From: Natronobacterium haloterrestre
Lineage (GTDB): Archaea > Halobacteriota > Halobacteria > Halobacteriales > Natrialbaceae
Direction: 5' to 3'
Assembly: GCF_900112205.1 (NCBI RefSeq)
Contig: NZ_FOKW01000012.1
Location: 50,929-114,928 of the forward strand
DNA: 64,000 nucleotides
In this document: one piece after another, positions 9,225-17,149 of the stretch
How positions within the stretch are numbered: the first letter of the stretch is position 1
Layout: every line of letters begins with the position of its first letter
The notes under the pieces: model-generated
The model's database searches: none
What the model saw: only the letters and a program-made list of their open reading frames with translations
What the model was told of the DNA's origin: nothing
Position numbers and translations under genes: made by a program

Positions 9225-9476
9225 TCATTTTTGTCTTCCGGAACAGGCCTCATATTTCATGCCATCGATAAATATCGTTCCACCGTGCGTTAGACGCACC
9301 TGGTGGTCGCTGACACGAAAGGTAAATTCCCAGACGCCGTCGTCCATGTTCTCTAACTTCTCCAACACTACGGGATCGATATAGTCCGCTAGGATGAAAT
9401 CCACCTCTGATGCATCCATATTATCCGATTGGGCTATCGCTTCGATCACCTCGCCGACAATATCATTGTCTGACAT
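9225..9476 (-). CDS. HalOD1 output-domain protein
   Basis: An 83-residue HalOD1 protein. After MSDNDIVGEVIEAIAQSDNM comes the acidic segment DFILADYIDPVVLEKLENM, then a beta-rich end (WEFTFRVSDHQVRLTHGGTIFIDG). It starts at 9476, inside the last codons of the upstream winged-helix gene, overlapping by 14 bases, so the two are probably cotranscribed and translationally coupled. HalOD1 proteins are thought to be signal-output or interaction modules. The sequence is less GC-rich than its surroundings, as is its partner. Confidence 0.78.
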   Translation of the reverse strand: MSDNDIVGEVIEAIAQSDNMDASEVDFILADYIDPVVLEKLENMDDGVWEFTFRVSDHQVRLTHGGTIFIDGMKYEACSGRQK

Positions 9477-9870
9477 CGTGATACAGTTCCTCATAGATAT
9501 CACAACCAGTGATCAGCGACTTGGGAAACCGATCAATCGATTCCTCTATAAGATTGAACATAACTTCGACCTCCTCGAAGTGGTGGCCACGCTGGACGCA
9601 AAACGGGTCGCGCTCCCATCGGACGTAGCCAGCGTCGGCCAGTTTCGGGAGGTGGCTGTGCTCAAGTCGCATGGCCGCTCTCTCTGAATCCCACGACGAG
9701 TCGGGTGCCTTCGCGGCTTCCGGAAGTGGAAGTCTCCTCTCCTCTGGTGCGTCCTTTAGCGAGTAGATTATCATTCGGCGTTCCTGTGAGGCAAGGATCT
9801 CGTGGAGTTGATCCCATCGATCGATTGCGGATCCCTCCGGGCTGGATGGATCGGTTTCCATGTCCTCCAT
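9463..9870 (-). CDS. Winged-helix regulator with DUF7344-type domain
   Basis: A 135-residue protein whose middle part reads DQLHEILASQERRMIIYSLK, then LEHSHLPKLADAGYVRWERD. This is the helix-turn-helix and wing pattern of the DUF7344/ArsR-like regulators common in haloarchaea. I chose the ATG at 9870 because a TATA box (TATAAT on the minus strand, 9893-9898) lies 23-28 bases before it, which predicts a leaderless transcript. In-frame starts also exist at 9894 and 9924. The downstream HalOD1 gene overlaps its end, suggesting a two-gene unit of DNA-binding and output proteins. Confidence 0.72.
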   Translation of the reverse strand: MEDMETDPSSPEGSAIDRWDQLHEILASQERRMIIYSLKDAPEERRLPLPEAAKAPDSSWDSERAAMRLEHSHLPKLADAGYVRWERDPFCVQRGHHFEEVEVMFNLIEESIDRFPKSLITGCDIYEELYHDVRQ

Positions 9871-9892
9871 AGGGGTGTGAGGTAAGTTAAAC

Positions 9893-9898
9893 ATTATA
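9893..9898 (-). promoter_or_regulatory. TATA box of the winged-helix/HalOD1 pair
   Basis: TATAAT on the minus strand begins 28 bases before the ATG at 9870. This is the expected distance for a haloarchaeal leaderless transcript and decides the start codon. Confidence 0.55.
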
Positions 9899-9928
9899 GC
9901 AGCCAGGCTATCTTGAAAGACCAACTAT

Positions 9929-9997
9929 CTGTATTCAGCAGAAAGCGACCGTCTTCCTCAGACTCCGTCAGAAGACCCCTGCGGAATACAGCGGATG
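9929..9997. repeat. Dispersed palindromic repeat, copy A
   Basis: The copy starts CTGTATTCAGCAG and ends GCGGAATACAGCGGATG. Its right half matches the right arm of the better-preserved copy at 15092-15179 (GCAAGATACAGAGGATC). It fills much of the 210-base gap between the winged-helix gene and ptsI. No coding potential is visible. Confidence 0.5.
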
Positions 9998-10081
9998 AGT
10001 TCGTCACGAGAGCCTCGGTTGTCCCACGACGACGGCAGTGAACATGTTCGCCGGCCTGATCCGAACTGAACACGCACGGGC

Positions 10082-11767
10082 TTACTCGCCTTCGAGATAC
10101 TCGTGAACTTCCGCTTTCGTACTGGCACTGAGTACGCGGTCCGCCAGTTCTCGAGCGGTTTCGCTCTCGGTGGCTGTCACCTCGGCTTTGACCGTCGGAA
10201 TCGTCACCGCACTCATACTCAACTCGTCCAGGCCGAGACCGACGAGCAGTTCGGTCAGATCAGGGTCGCCAGCCATCTCGCCGCACATTCCGATCCAGGC
10301 GTCGGTGTCGTGAGCAGCCTCGACGCTCCGACGAATCGAACGCAGGACCGCCGGATGCAAGGGGTCGTGCAGGTCGGCGACGGCGTCGCTCTCCCGGGAG
10401 GCAGCCATCACGTACTGGGCCAGGTCGTTCGTACCGATACTGAAAAAGTCGACGCGCTCGGCGAGTTCTTCGGCCATCGTAACGGCCGCTGGCGTTTCGA
10501 TCATCACCCCGATCTCGGGGACGGCGTAGGGAATACCTTCTTTCTCGAGGGTCGTCGCGACCTGATCGACCGTGTCGAGGGCGCCATCGAGTTCTTCGAC
10601 GGTCGTAACGAGCGGGAACATCACCGAGAGACGACCGGCCCCTTCCGTAGCAGCGCGCAAAAGCGCCCGGAGTTGGGACTCGAAGAGGTCCGCGTCCGCA
10701 TCGAGCGAGCGGCGGATCCCACGGTCGCCGAGGAACGGATTCTCCTCTTCGTCAGCGTCGAGATACGGAATCGGTTTGTCACCGCCGATATCGAGCGTGC
10801 GGACGACGATCCGACCGTCCGGGAACGCGTCGAGTGCGTCAGTGTATACCTCGAGCTGTTCGTCCTCGTCGGGCGGCTGCTCGCGGTCGAGAAACAGGAA
10901 CTCGGTCCGGTAGAGGCCGATTCCGTCAGCCCCCTGCCGGGTCGCTCCCTGGAGTTCCGCACTGGTACCCACGTTTGCAGCGACTTCGATCTCCGTGCCG
11001 TCTGTCGTCTCGACGGGCTCCGTCCGGATTTCGACGTCTCGAGTAGCAGAAACGCGCTCGCGAGTCCCTTCGTCAGGGTCGACGATCACCGCGTCCTTCT
11101 CGGCATCGATAGCGACAGTCGTTTGTTCCTCGATTTCCAGCAATTCCTCGCCAACGCCGACGACCGCGGGAATGCCAAGCGATCGTGCGAAGATGGCGGC
11201 GTGGGACGTCCGTCCACCGGTCACCGTCGCGAACCCGGCAACTCGGGCAGGATCGAGCTGGGCCGTATCGCTCGGGGTGAGACGTTCGGCGAGAATTACC
11301 GTTCCCTCCGGGACCGCTGATAGGTCGATCCGCTCGTCGCCCGCGAGCAGCCTGCGGAGCCTGTCTCGGATATCCCGCATGTCGTCGGCACGCTCGGCCA
11401 TCATTCCATCCATCCCCTCGAACTGGTCGATAGCGTCCCCGAACGCCCTGTCTACGCCGACTTCTGCGGCGTCCCCCTCTTCGATCGCTTCCTCGATACT
11501 GTCGGTGATCTGTGGATCGTCCAGGAACTGCAGGTGGGCGTCGAACACTGCCGCTTCCTCTCGACCGACGCGTTCGGCCGTCCGTTCGCGTTCACGCTGT
11601 AACTCCTCACGGGCGCTCCCTCTGGCCTCCTCGAAGCGCTCCAGTTCGGTCTCCGGGTCGTCGGCCTCGACGGATTCTGCGCCGGGTATCCCCCCGGTTC
11701 GGTACCAGCGAACCGTTCCGAGACCGGACAGCGGCGTGACGGCGACGCCTGATACTCGAAAGGTCAT
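10082..11767 (-). CDS. ptsI: PTS enzyme I (phosphoenolpyruvate-protein phosphotransferase)
   Basis: A 561-residue enzyme I, which takes phosphate from PEP onto a histidine and passes it to HPr. The phosphohistidine loop is GGRTSHAAIFARSLGIPAVV near residue 180. The C-terminal PEP-binding TIM barrel shows LYRTEFLFLDREQPP, RTLDIGGDKPIPYL, NPFLGDRGIRR, FFSIGTNDLAQYVMA and the catalytic Cys in GMCGEMAGDP. Its start overlaps the ptsH stop by four bases. No sugar-specific EII gene is nearby; the target is probably DhaM, encoded upstream in the same cluster. Confidence 0.95.
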   Translation of the reverse strand: MTFRVSGVAVTPLSGLGTVRWYRTGGIPGAESVEADDPETELERFEEARGSAREELQRERERTAERVGREEAAVFDAHLQFLDDPQITDSIEEAIEEGDAAEVGVDRAFGDAIDQFEGMDGMMAERADDMRDIRDRLRRLLAGDERIDLSAVPEGTVILAERLTPSDTAQLDPARVAGFATVTGGRTSHAAIFARSLGIPAVVGVGEELLEIEEQTTVAIDAEKDAVIVDPDEGTRERVSATRDVEIRTEPVETTDGTEIEVAANVGTSAELQGATRQGADGIGLYRTEFLFLDREQPPDEDEQLEVYTDALDAFPDGRIVVRTLDIGGDKPIPYLDADEEENPFLGDRGIRRSLDADADLFESQLRALLRAATEGAGRLSVMFPLVTTVEELDGALDTVDQVATTLEKEGIPYAVPEIGVMIETPAAVTMAEELAERVDFFSIGTNDLAQYVMAASRESDAVADLHDPLHPAVLRSIRRSVEAAHDTDAWIGMCGEMAGDPDLTELLVGLGLDELSMSAVTIPTVKAEVTATESETARELADRVLSASTKAEVHEYLEGE

Positions 11768-12024
11768 TCTGGCGTGGTGAGCACTGCTTCGAGCGCTTCC
11801 AGCGCGGCCTCTTCGTCGGGGCCGTCGGCAGTGATAACGACGTCTTCGCCCGACGGGGCGTTCAGGCCGGTCACTGCGAGCATACTCGCAGCGTTGACCG
11901 GATCACCATCGACTGGCGCGACCGTGACCTCGCTGTCGTACTCGTTTGCCGTCTCGACGAATCTCGAGGCCGGCCGTGCGTGCAAGCCGTCTTCCGGAAC
12001 GATCGTTACGGTGCGTTGAATCAT
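11764..12024 (-). CDS. ptsH: PTS phosphocarrier protein HPr
   Basis: An 86-residue HPr. The phosphorylated histidine sits in PEDGLHARPASRFVE near residue 16. The regulatory serine region of Gram-positive HPr is replaced by AASMLAVTGLNAPSG. It carries phosphate from enzyme I to DhaM in the cytoplasm. The ATG at 12024 gives the standard start MIQRTVTI; an upstream extension is not family-like. It overlaps ptsI by ATGA, so the two are translationally coupled. A 323-base gap separates it from dhaM, so it may have its own promoter. Confidence 0.95.
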   Translation of the reverse strand: MIQRTVTIVPEDGLHARPASRFVETANEYDSEVTVAPVDGDPVNAASMLAVTGLNAPSGEDVVITADGPDEEAALEALEAVLTTPE

Positions 12025-12347
12025 ACTGTATCGTTTCGTTGGGTGAATTATCGCGTTCTGGAGACTCAATCAGCTATACTCCCTAATTCAAGGAGGCCGG
12101 ATCAGAGTAATACCCTTTCGTAGCACGGTGACCACAGTATACTCTTGTTGACAGGTGTATCGTCGTACAGACCGTACGGTCGAACAGCGTCGTCTCCCTG
12201 CTGTCGCCGTCCGCTCCGCCGATCGGTTCCACACTCCAGCGTGTACGCGTATCGTCGGACGAACGGCACTACCCGATCACCCTCGGGGAGGGGCCAGGAA
12301 TCGGTTACGTCGTTCACTTCTCCGCCGATTACTATTCGGGATTCGGA
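12025..12347. other. 323-base gap between dhaM and ptsH
   Basis: No convincing gene. A minus-strand frame at 12102-12317 has a poor composition. A short inverted repeat (CGTAC...GTACG around 12170) and several AT-rich tracts near 12010-12130 could form the ptsH promoter, but no box is clear enough to name. Confidence 0.45.
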
Positions 12348-12728
12348 TCAGTCCAGTTTCCGATATTCGCGTGCTTCTTCAGCCCGTTCGACGACCGAAT
12401 CGAGCGTCGCTTTCCCGCTGGTCGTCTCGACGCCAGCGTTGACCGTACCCTCTAACACTGGTGCATCGGCGATTGCCGTGTCGGCATCGCTCATCTCGAT
12501 CGCCAGCTCGGCGTTCATGACGGCGCTCCCGAGATCGACGAGGACGACGACCCCGTCTCCGTCGTCCGCGGCCTCGATAGCGTCCCGAATTCGTTCCGCG
12601 TCGGTACCGAGGCCTCCGTCCTCGCCGCCCGCGGGCTCGATCTGTGCGTCAGCGGCCATCTCCAGGGCGACCTCACAGATCCCTTCCGCGGCGCGAGCGC
12701 TGTGTGAGACGACGACGAGGCCGATCAT
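12348..12728 (-). CDS. dhaM: Dihydroxyacetone kinase phosphotransfer subunit DhaM
   Basis: A 126-residue EIIA-mannose-like protein. It starts MIGLVVVSHSARAAEGICEV, with the phospho-accepting histidine in VVSHS at residue 9. The VVLVDLGSAVMNAELAIEM segment is the family's second signature. DhaM receives phosphate from HPr and rephosphorylates ADP bound to DhaL, so dihydroxyacetone is phosphorylated at the expense of PEP. Its start overlaps the dhaL stop by four bases. Unlike the E. coli protein it is not fused to HPr or EI domains, which are separate genes downstream. Confidence 0.95.
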   Translation of the reverse strand: MIGLVVVSHSARAAEGICEVALEMAADAQIEPAGGEDGGLGTDAERIRDAIEAADDGDGVVVLVDLGSAVMNAELAIEMSDADTAIADAPVLEGTVNAGVETTSGKATLDSVVERAEEAREYRKLD

Positions 12729-13453
12729 TCTCCCTCGCCCTCCGAGACCTCGTCGGGCATCTCCTCGGGTGCTTCCTCGGCCTCCGCAGTGGCCTCGACT
12801 TCGCCGTCGAGATACGTCTGTGCGGTCGCAAGCAGTTCTTCCACGATGAAAAGCGTCGACGTCGCGCCGGGGTCCTGATGACCAACCGACCGCCAGCCGA
12901 GGTAGGACGCGCGCCCCTTCTTCGCTCGGATGGGCGTGGTGAACCCGACGCCACGCTCGGCCGCGTCGACCGCCTTCGCCAGCGCTTCGAGGGGTGCCAG
13001 ATCGTCAGTCTCGATCGATTTCTTGTAGGTGTGGACGGCCGGTGTCAGCGCGTCAACCATCGTCTTCGCGCCGACCTCGGCCCCGCCGCGGTCCTGAACC
13101 TTTTCCAGATACGCCTCGGCGAAGGCGACGCTGGTCTCGGCGGTGATCCCCTCGTCGGCGAACTCCTGACTGGCGGACATAATCGAGCCGCCGTACAGCG
13201 GTCCGGATGCGCCGCCGACCTCCGAGACGAGCGTGACGCCGATCGTCTTCACAAGCTCTGCGGGCTCTGCTTCGTCCATATCCTTGACTTTCTCGTTCGC
13301 CCCGCTGAACCCGCGGGCCATGTTCGTCCCGTGGTCGGCGTCGCCGATCGCCGAATCTAGCTCTGTCAGGTGGGCCTTCTCCTCCTCGAGTCGCACAGTG
13401 ACGTTTTCGAGTGCCTGTACAATCGCCTCTCGTTGTCGCTCCGTTTCGCTCAT
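12725..13453 (-). CDS. dhaL: Dihydroxyacetone kinase ADP-binding subunit DhaL
   Basis: A 242-residue DhaL. The nucleotide-binding eight-helix barrel shows LDSAIGDADHGTNMARGF near residue 30, in which the Asp residues bind magnesium, GGASGPLYGGSIM near 80, and GRASYLGWRSVGHQDPGATS near 190. DhaL holds ADP/ATP and transfers phosphate to dihydroxyacetone bound on DhaK. The C-terminus has an acidic Glu/Ala-rich tail of about 30 residues, a likely halophilic addition. The start is the ATG at 13453 (MSETERQREAIVQ), 38 bases after dhaK. Confidence 0.95.
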   Translation of the reverse strand: MSETERQREAIVQALENVTVRLEEEKAHLTELDSAIGDADHGTNMARGFSGANEKVKDMDEAEPAELVKTIGVTLVSEVGGASGPLYGGSIMSASQEFADEGITAETSVAFAEAYLEKVQDRGGAEVGAKTMVDALTPAVHTYKKSIETDDLAPLEALAKAVDAAERGVGFTTPIRAKKGRASYLGWRSVGHQDPGATSTLFIVEELLATAQTYLDGEVEATAEAEEAPEEMPDEVSEGEGE

Positions 13454-13491
13454 TTGAATTGGGGTAGAAGAACGCAAAGCGTTTGCAAGGT

Positions 13492-14493
13492 TTATTCCGT
13501 CACCGTCAGCCCCGGCGTGTCGGCCGGAGCTAACAACAGCTCTTTGAGTTCGTCGTCGAGGGCACAGACGGTGATCGACGCTCCCTCCATGTCCAGCGAC
13601 GTCATGTAGTCGCCGACCCACGCGTCCCAGGTCTCCAGTCCGTGCTCGTCCATCAGTTCCTGCAGGCGGTTGTTGACGACGAACAGTTCCATTAGCGGGG
13701 TGCCGCCCATCCCGTTGACGATAGTCAGGACCTCCTGGCCGTCGTCGAGCTCGAGATCTTCAAGCACCTGCTCGGTGAGGTGTTCGGTGATCTCGTCGGC
13801 ACTCGCTTTCTCCGTTCGCTCCGTTCCCGGTTCGCCGTGGATACCGATCCCGAGCTCGATCTCGTCCGCTCCGAGGTCGAACGTCGGCTCGCCTTTGTCC
13901 GGCGTGATACAGGAGGTCAGCGCCATACCCATCGTGCCGACGTTGTCGACTACTTTTTCGGCGACGCGTGTCACTTCCTCGAGGTCGGCACCGTCGGCTG
14001 CTTTCGCGCCAGCGGCCTTGTGGACGAGGATCGTTCCCGCGACGCCGCGGCGACCCGTCGTGTACAGCGAGTCCTGGACGGCAACGTCGTCGTTGACGAC
14101 GACCTGCGAGACCTCGACGTCTTGCATCTCGGCCATCTCGGCCGCGGTATCGAAGTTCATCACGTCACCCTCGTAGTTTTTCACGACACAGAGGACGCCC
14201 TCGCCGCCGTCGCAGGCCTCGATCATCGATTCGAGCTGATCTGCAGTCGGTGACGTGAACACCTCGCCGGCCGCAGCGCCGTCGAGCATCCCCTCGCCGA
14301 TATAGCCGCCGTGGGTCGGTTCGTGGCCGCTTCCACCACCGGAGACGATTCCGACTTTCCCGTCGATCGGAGCGTCCTTCCGTACGAGCACTTCCGCATC
14401 GTCGAGCCGGCGAAGTCGGTCGGGGTAAGCCGCCACCATGCCATCCAACATCTCGTCGACGACGTCTTCTGGTTCGTTGATGAGCTTCTTCAT
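13492..14493 (-). CDS. dhaK: Dihydroxyacetone kinase substrate-binding subunit DhaK
   Basis: A 333-residue DhaK. The substrate-binding histidine, which forms a covalent hemiaminal with dihydroxyacetone, lies in GIGIHGEPGTERT near residue 210. Other signatures are GIVSGGGSGHEPTHGGYIG near 50 and VKNYEGDVMNFDTAAEMAE near 105. It is the first gene of the dhaKLM-ptsHI cluster and has a strong TATA box (14521-14528) about 28-35 bases before its ATG. Dihydroxyacetone is available to haloarchaea from other halophiles, so this route feeds it into glycolysis. Confidence 0.95.
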   Translation of the reverse strand: MKKLINEPEDVVDEMLDGMVAAYPDRLRRLDDAEVLVRKDAPIDGKVGIVSGGGSGHEPTHGGYIGEGMLDGAAAGEVFTSPTADQLESMIEACDGGEGVLCVVKNYEGDVMNFDTAAEMAEMQDVEVSQVVVNDDVAVQDSLYTTGRRGVAGTILVHKAAGAKAADGADLEEVTRVAEKVVDNVGTMGMALTSCITPDKGEPTFDLGADEIELGIGIHGEPGTERTEKASADEITEHLTEQVLEDLELDDGQEVLTIVNGMGGTPLMELFVVNNRLQELMDEHGLETWDAWVGDYMTSLDMEGASITVCALDDELKELLLAPADTPGLTVTE

Positions 14494-14520
14494 GACTCAT
14501 CCTTTCTTTCGTGTCTTGGG

Positions 14521-14528
14521 TATTTAAA
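14521..14528 (-). promoter_or_regulatory. TATA box of the dhaK operon
   Basis: TTTAAATA on the minus strand, about 28-35 bases before the dhaK ATG at 14493. Spacing fits a transcript with almost no leader. It probably drives dhaKLM and perhaps ptsHI. Confidence 0.6.
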
Positions 14529-14675
14529 CTAGCACGGGTATTAGCTCTCGCCAGTCTTGTTCGGGCCCGTAGGCGGCGGTCTTGATTGCTGGGTATGAGG
14601 CGTCAGTTGGCACAAAATGACTGCACCGAGTGTCGACGGGAATCGGCTGGTCTGGACCGGAATACCTGCGGAATA

Positions 14676-14755
14676 CGTCCTGTATTGGGTAGACCAATTC
14701 GGAACTGACGAACTGGTCGTAAGTGCGGCCTGCTGAATCCAGCGGATGGGTGCAG
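14676..14755. repeat. Dispersed palindromic repeat, copy B
   Basis: A diverged copy: CGTCCTGTATTGGG at the left and GCCTGCTGAATCCAGCGGAT near the right. The right arm aligns with ACCTGCAAGATACAGAGGAT of copy C. It lies in the non-coding stretch 14529-14819, where no gene is visible. Confidence 0.5.
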
Positions 14756-14819
14756 CAAACTGACGTCATTTCTCACGAGCGACTCGTGCTGAGTCAGCCG
14801 ATCCGTAGAGCTACGAGCG

Positions 14820-14999
14820 TCACGATGGCGCCGAATTCGAGTTCGCGTAGCTAACACCAACTATGGAGAGAAAAACGGCACCGATCAGTACAGGATACTG
14901 GACGTACCACGGTGTTTCTGCCAAAAAGAATAGTCCAAAGACGAGTAAAACCAGACCAATCACCGTGAAGGCGAGCCACGAGTTGTTCGTGTTCATCAT
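14820..14999 (-). CDS. 59-residue two-helix membrane protein
   Basis: A minus-strand frame of 60 codons from an ATG at 14999 encodes MMNTNNSWLAFTVIGLVLLV and continues to a second hydrophobic segment (VLIGAVFLSIVGVSYAN), ending NSNSAPS. The two helices flank a short ETPWYVQYP loop. A second ATG one codon later is equally possible. The AT-rich sequence AATATTGGAATAATG just upstream could be its promoter. There is no family I recognise. The sequence pattern is that of a genuine small membrane protein rather than an antisense shadow. Confidence 0.6.
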   Translation of the reverse strand: MMNTNNSWLAFTVIGLVLLVFGLFFLAETPWYVQYPVLIGAVFLSIVGVSYANSNSAPS

Positions 15000-15091
15000 C
15001 GTTTGTTCGTCATTATTCCAATATTGTTTCTTTTTGGCATGAGCGATCGTTGGCCTATGCTGAGTGATCCGTCTTCAGTCCCTGCTACATT

Positions 15092-15179
15092 CGTGCTGTG
15101 TATCTTGCACGCTTCACTCGACCTATTCAGTAGAGCTGGCAGAACGCACCTGCAAGATACAGAGGATCAGTGCAGCACG
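15092..15179. repeat. Dispersed palindromic repeat, copy C (best preserved)
   Basis: Nested inverted arms define the unit. The outer pair is CGTGCTG (15092-15098) with CAGCACG (15173-15179). The inner pair is TGTATCTTGCA (15099-15109) with TGCAAGATACA (15151-15161). The centre contains CCTATTCAGTA. No open frame is convincing. It could be a transcribed hairpin RNA, a small non-autonomous mobile element or a protein-binding palindrome. It occupies much of the 373-base gap before uppP. Confidence 0.65.
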
Positions 15180-15331
15180 ACGACTTGGTTTGGTTCACAC
15201 CAGGGCCAGGGACCACCCGTTCAGTAGACCGCTGGCATGTGTGCTGAAAGGTGTCACCGCCACAGTCCAGGACGTCGGCGATCACCGGATCGCTCGCGTA
15301 CTGATGGCTATGTACCGGGCCATACCGTTCA

Positions 15332-15337
15332 TATAAA
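15332..15337 (+). promoter_or_regulatory. Probable TATA box of uppP
   Basis: TATAAA, 37-42 bases before the uppP ATG, which predicts a leader of roughly ten bases. Confidence 0.45.
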
Positions 15338-15373
15338 GCGGGAAGATGTGCCAAGAGGAGTTCCCTCCATCGA

Positions 15374-16201
15374 ATGTCGGTAACCGAGTACGTAATCGCG
15401 ATCGTCGCCGGAATCGTACAGGGGATCGTCGAGTGGTTACCAGTTTCGAGTCAGGGAAACCTCTCGCTCGCGTTGACGCTAATGGGGGTTCGCCCGGAAA
15501 CGGCGCTCCAGCTCGCACTGTTCTTTCAGGTCGGAACGACGCTCTCGGCAGTGGCGTACTACCGCGATGACATCGCGACGCTTTTCGACTCGGTCTCGAG
15601 TTGGCGTCCGGGTTCGGCGTACCGCGAAGATCATGCGGTGACGTCTTACCTCGTCGTCGCCTGTGCTGTGACCGGACTCGTCGGCATCCCGATTTACGTG
15701 TTTGCGGTCGATCTCGCCGGGCAGGTTTCCGGTGGACTATTCATCGCGACGATCGGATTGTTGCTCATCCTTACCGGAGTGCTCCAGCGCACATCGGAGT
15801 CGCTCTCGATGGGGCGACGAAACGTTCCAACGGCATTCGACTCGATCGTTGTCGGTGCCGTCCAGGGGATTGCTATCCTGCCCGGAATCTCTCGGTCGGG
15901 CGTGACGACGAGTGTCCTCCTGTTCAGAAGCTACGAGCCGCCCGCTGCATTTCGACTCTCGTTTCTACTCTCGATTCCGGCGAGCCTGGGAGCCGCTGCC
16001 CTCACTGTCGTCGGCGCCGGTGGCCTACCCGGGATCGGTCTCGGTCCCGCGATCACCGCGGTCCTTGTGAGCGCGATGGTGGGTTACCTGACGATCGGAA
16101 CTCTGATGCGAATCGTCGATCGAATCCCGTTTTCGGTCGTCTGTTTCGGACTGGGTGCGCTCGCTCTCGTCGGCGGGGGTGCCGTCACTGTAATCGTTTG
16201 A
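15374..16201 (+). CDS. uppP: Undecaprenyl-diphosphatase-like phosphatase (UppP/BacA)
   Basis: A 275-residue membrane phosphatase of the UppP/BacA family with eight predicted helices. The two active-site motifs are present: GIVQGIVEWLPVSSQGNLSL near residue 15, with the catalytic Glu, and AVQGIAILPGISRSGVTTS near residue 165, with the Arg/Ser pair. The family removes phosphate from C55-type polyprenyl diphosphates. In archaea the substrate would be a dolichyl or similar C55-60 isoprenyl diphosphate used in glycosylation. It stands alone, with repeats on both sides. Confidence 0.92.
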   Translation: MSVTEYVIAIVAGIVQGIVEWLPVSSQGNLSLALTLMGVRPETALQLALFFQVGTTLSAVAYYRDDIATLFDSVSSWRPGSAYREDHAVTSYLVVACAVTGLVGIPIYVFAVDLAGQVSGGLFIATIGLLLILTGVLQRTSESLSMGRRNVPTAFDSIVVGAVQGIAILPGISRSGVTTSVLLFRSYEPPAAFRLSFLLSIPASLGAAALTVVGAGGLPGIGLGPAITAVLVSAMVGYLTIGTLMRIVDRIPFSVVCFGLGALALVGGGAVTVIV

Positions 16202-16654
16202 CACGGATCAGTGTAGCATGTTCCCGGGGATCGCTGCGGGGAGACGGTTTCCAGTACCGAGTCATAATCCCGGTCGAGACGTAACTGAGCCTAGGCACAG
16301 TGCAGTAGAGGGGGTCGCATATCGGTCCTACTGGTTCAGTGCTTGCCCTGTACTGACCGATCACTGCCTTCGTAGCCCGAATCATATTTCGCACCACATC
16401 CCCGGCCCGTATCTCACACGGTTCGTTCATCCTGTCCAGCAGTTGGGAGAAAACGCGTGCAACAGCCAGCGGATGAGTCAGGCATAACGGCCCCGTTTGT
16501 TTCCTGCTGAAACCAACGAGTCATCCGTTCCGTCGTCTGTGAACAGACCAATCTCGAGTTGTATCGTGTGAGGGGGGAGCTCTTATACGGGATGTTACTT
16601 GTCAATGAACCATGGGGGCTTATTGGGGTTCCTCTAGAAACGTAATCCGCCCTT
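16202..16654. other. Gene-free stretch with a diverged repeat and short inverted repeats
   Basis: No gene is convincing. Besides repeat copy E it has a small inverted pair ATCGGTC (16321-16327) and GACCGAT (16355-16361). The last 80 bases before 16655 presumably hold the promoter of the following membrane protein. Confidence 0.5.
16409..16483. repeat. Dispersed palindromic repeat, copy E (diverged)
   Basis: It begins GTATCTCACACGGTTCG and ends GCCAGCGGATGAGTCAGG, in the same order and spacing as copy C (GTATCTTGCACGCTTCA, then ATACAGAGGATCAGTG). The palindrome is weaker than in copy C. Confidence 0.45.
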
Positions 16655-17149
16655 ATGGTCCAACCGTTCGTCCACGCCAAGCCTCTCCAAGCGCTCAAAC
16701 TCGGAGCTATCCTCGGAGTCCTCGGGTTCGGAATCGCCGGAGTCGCCGGTTTGTTCCCTGACGGGGGACTTGACAGCCTCCTTATTATCGCCTTCTTTCC
16801 GATGATTCTCGCCCTCGTGGTGGGTACCGAGACACTCCTCGCGGGCTATCGTCTCGCCCGTGCCGACGACTCGAGGGGCCGATTACGAAGCCGGCCCTTC
16901 TACACGGCAATCCGGGTTCTCGAGGTCGTCGCCACTATCGGTGCGCCCGGGACGTTCTACGTCCTCATCGTCGAGGTCGGTAGCGAGGTCGCCGGCCCGG
17001 GTGCGATCGGGTTGCTGTTATACGGGGTTGGCTTCGGCCTGCTCGCATTCGGTGCGGTGGTACTGCGAACGCTGGTCGAGTATTACGACCACCGCCAGAA
17101 CCGCTCCACGTCAGGACACATCCGAGACAGAAACGATATCTCCGACTGA
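16655..17149 (+). CDS. Four-helix membrane protein, function unknown
   Basis: A 164-residue membrane protein starting MVQPFVHAKPLQALKLGAIL. Four hydrophobic segments appear at about 15-35, 42-64, 88-110 and 116-140, followed by a charged tail (EYYDHRQNRSTSGHIRDRND). I recognise no family. Codon use and composition are typical of the host. It is monocistronic, between two repeat-bearing gaps. Confidence 0.7.
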   Translation: MVQPFVHAKPLQALKLGAILGVLGFGIAGVAGLFPDGGLDSLLIIAFFPMILALVVGTETLLAGYRLARADDSRGRLRSRPFYTAIRVLEVVATIGAPGTFYVLIVEVGSEVAGPGAIGLLLYGVGFGLLAFGAVVLRTLVEYYDHRQNRSTSGHIRDRNDISD

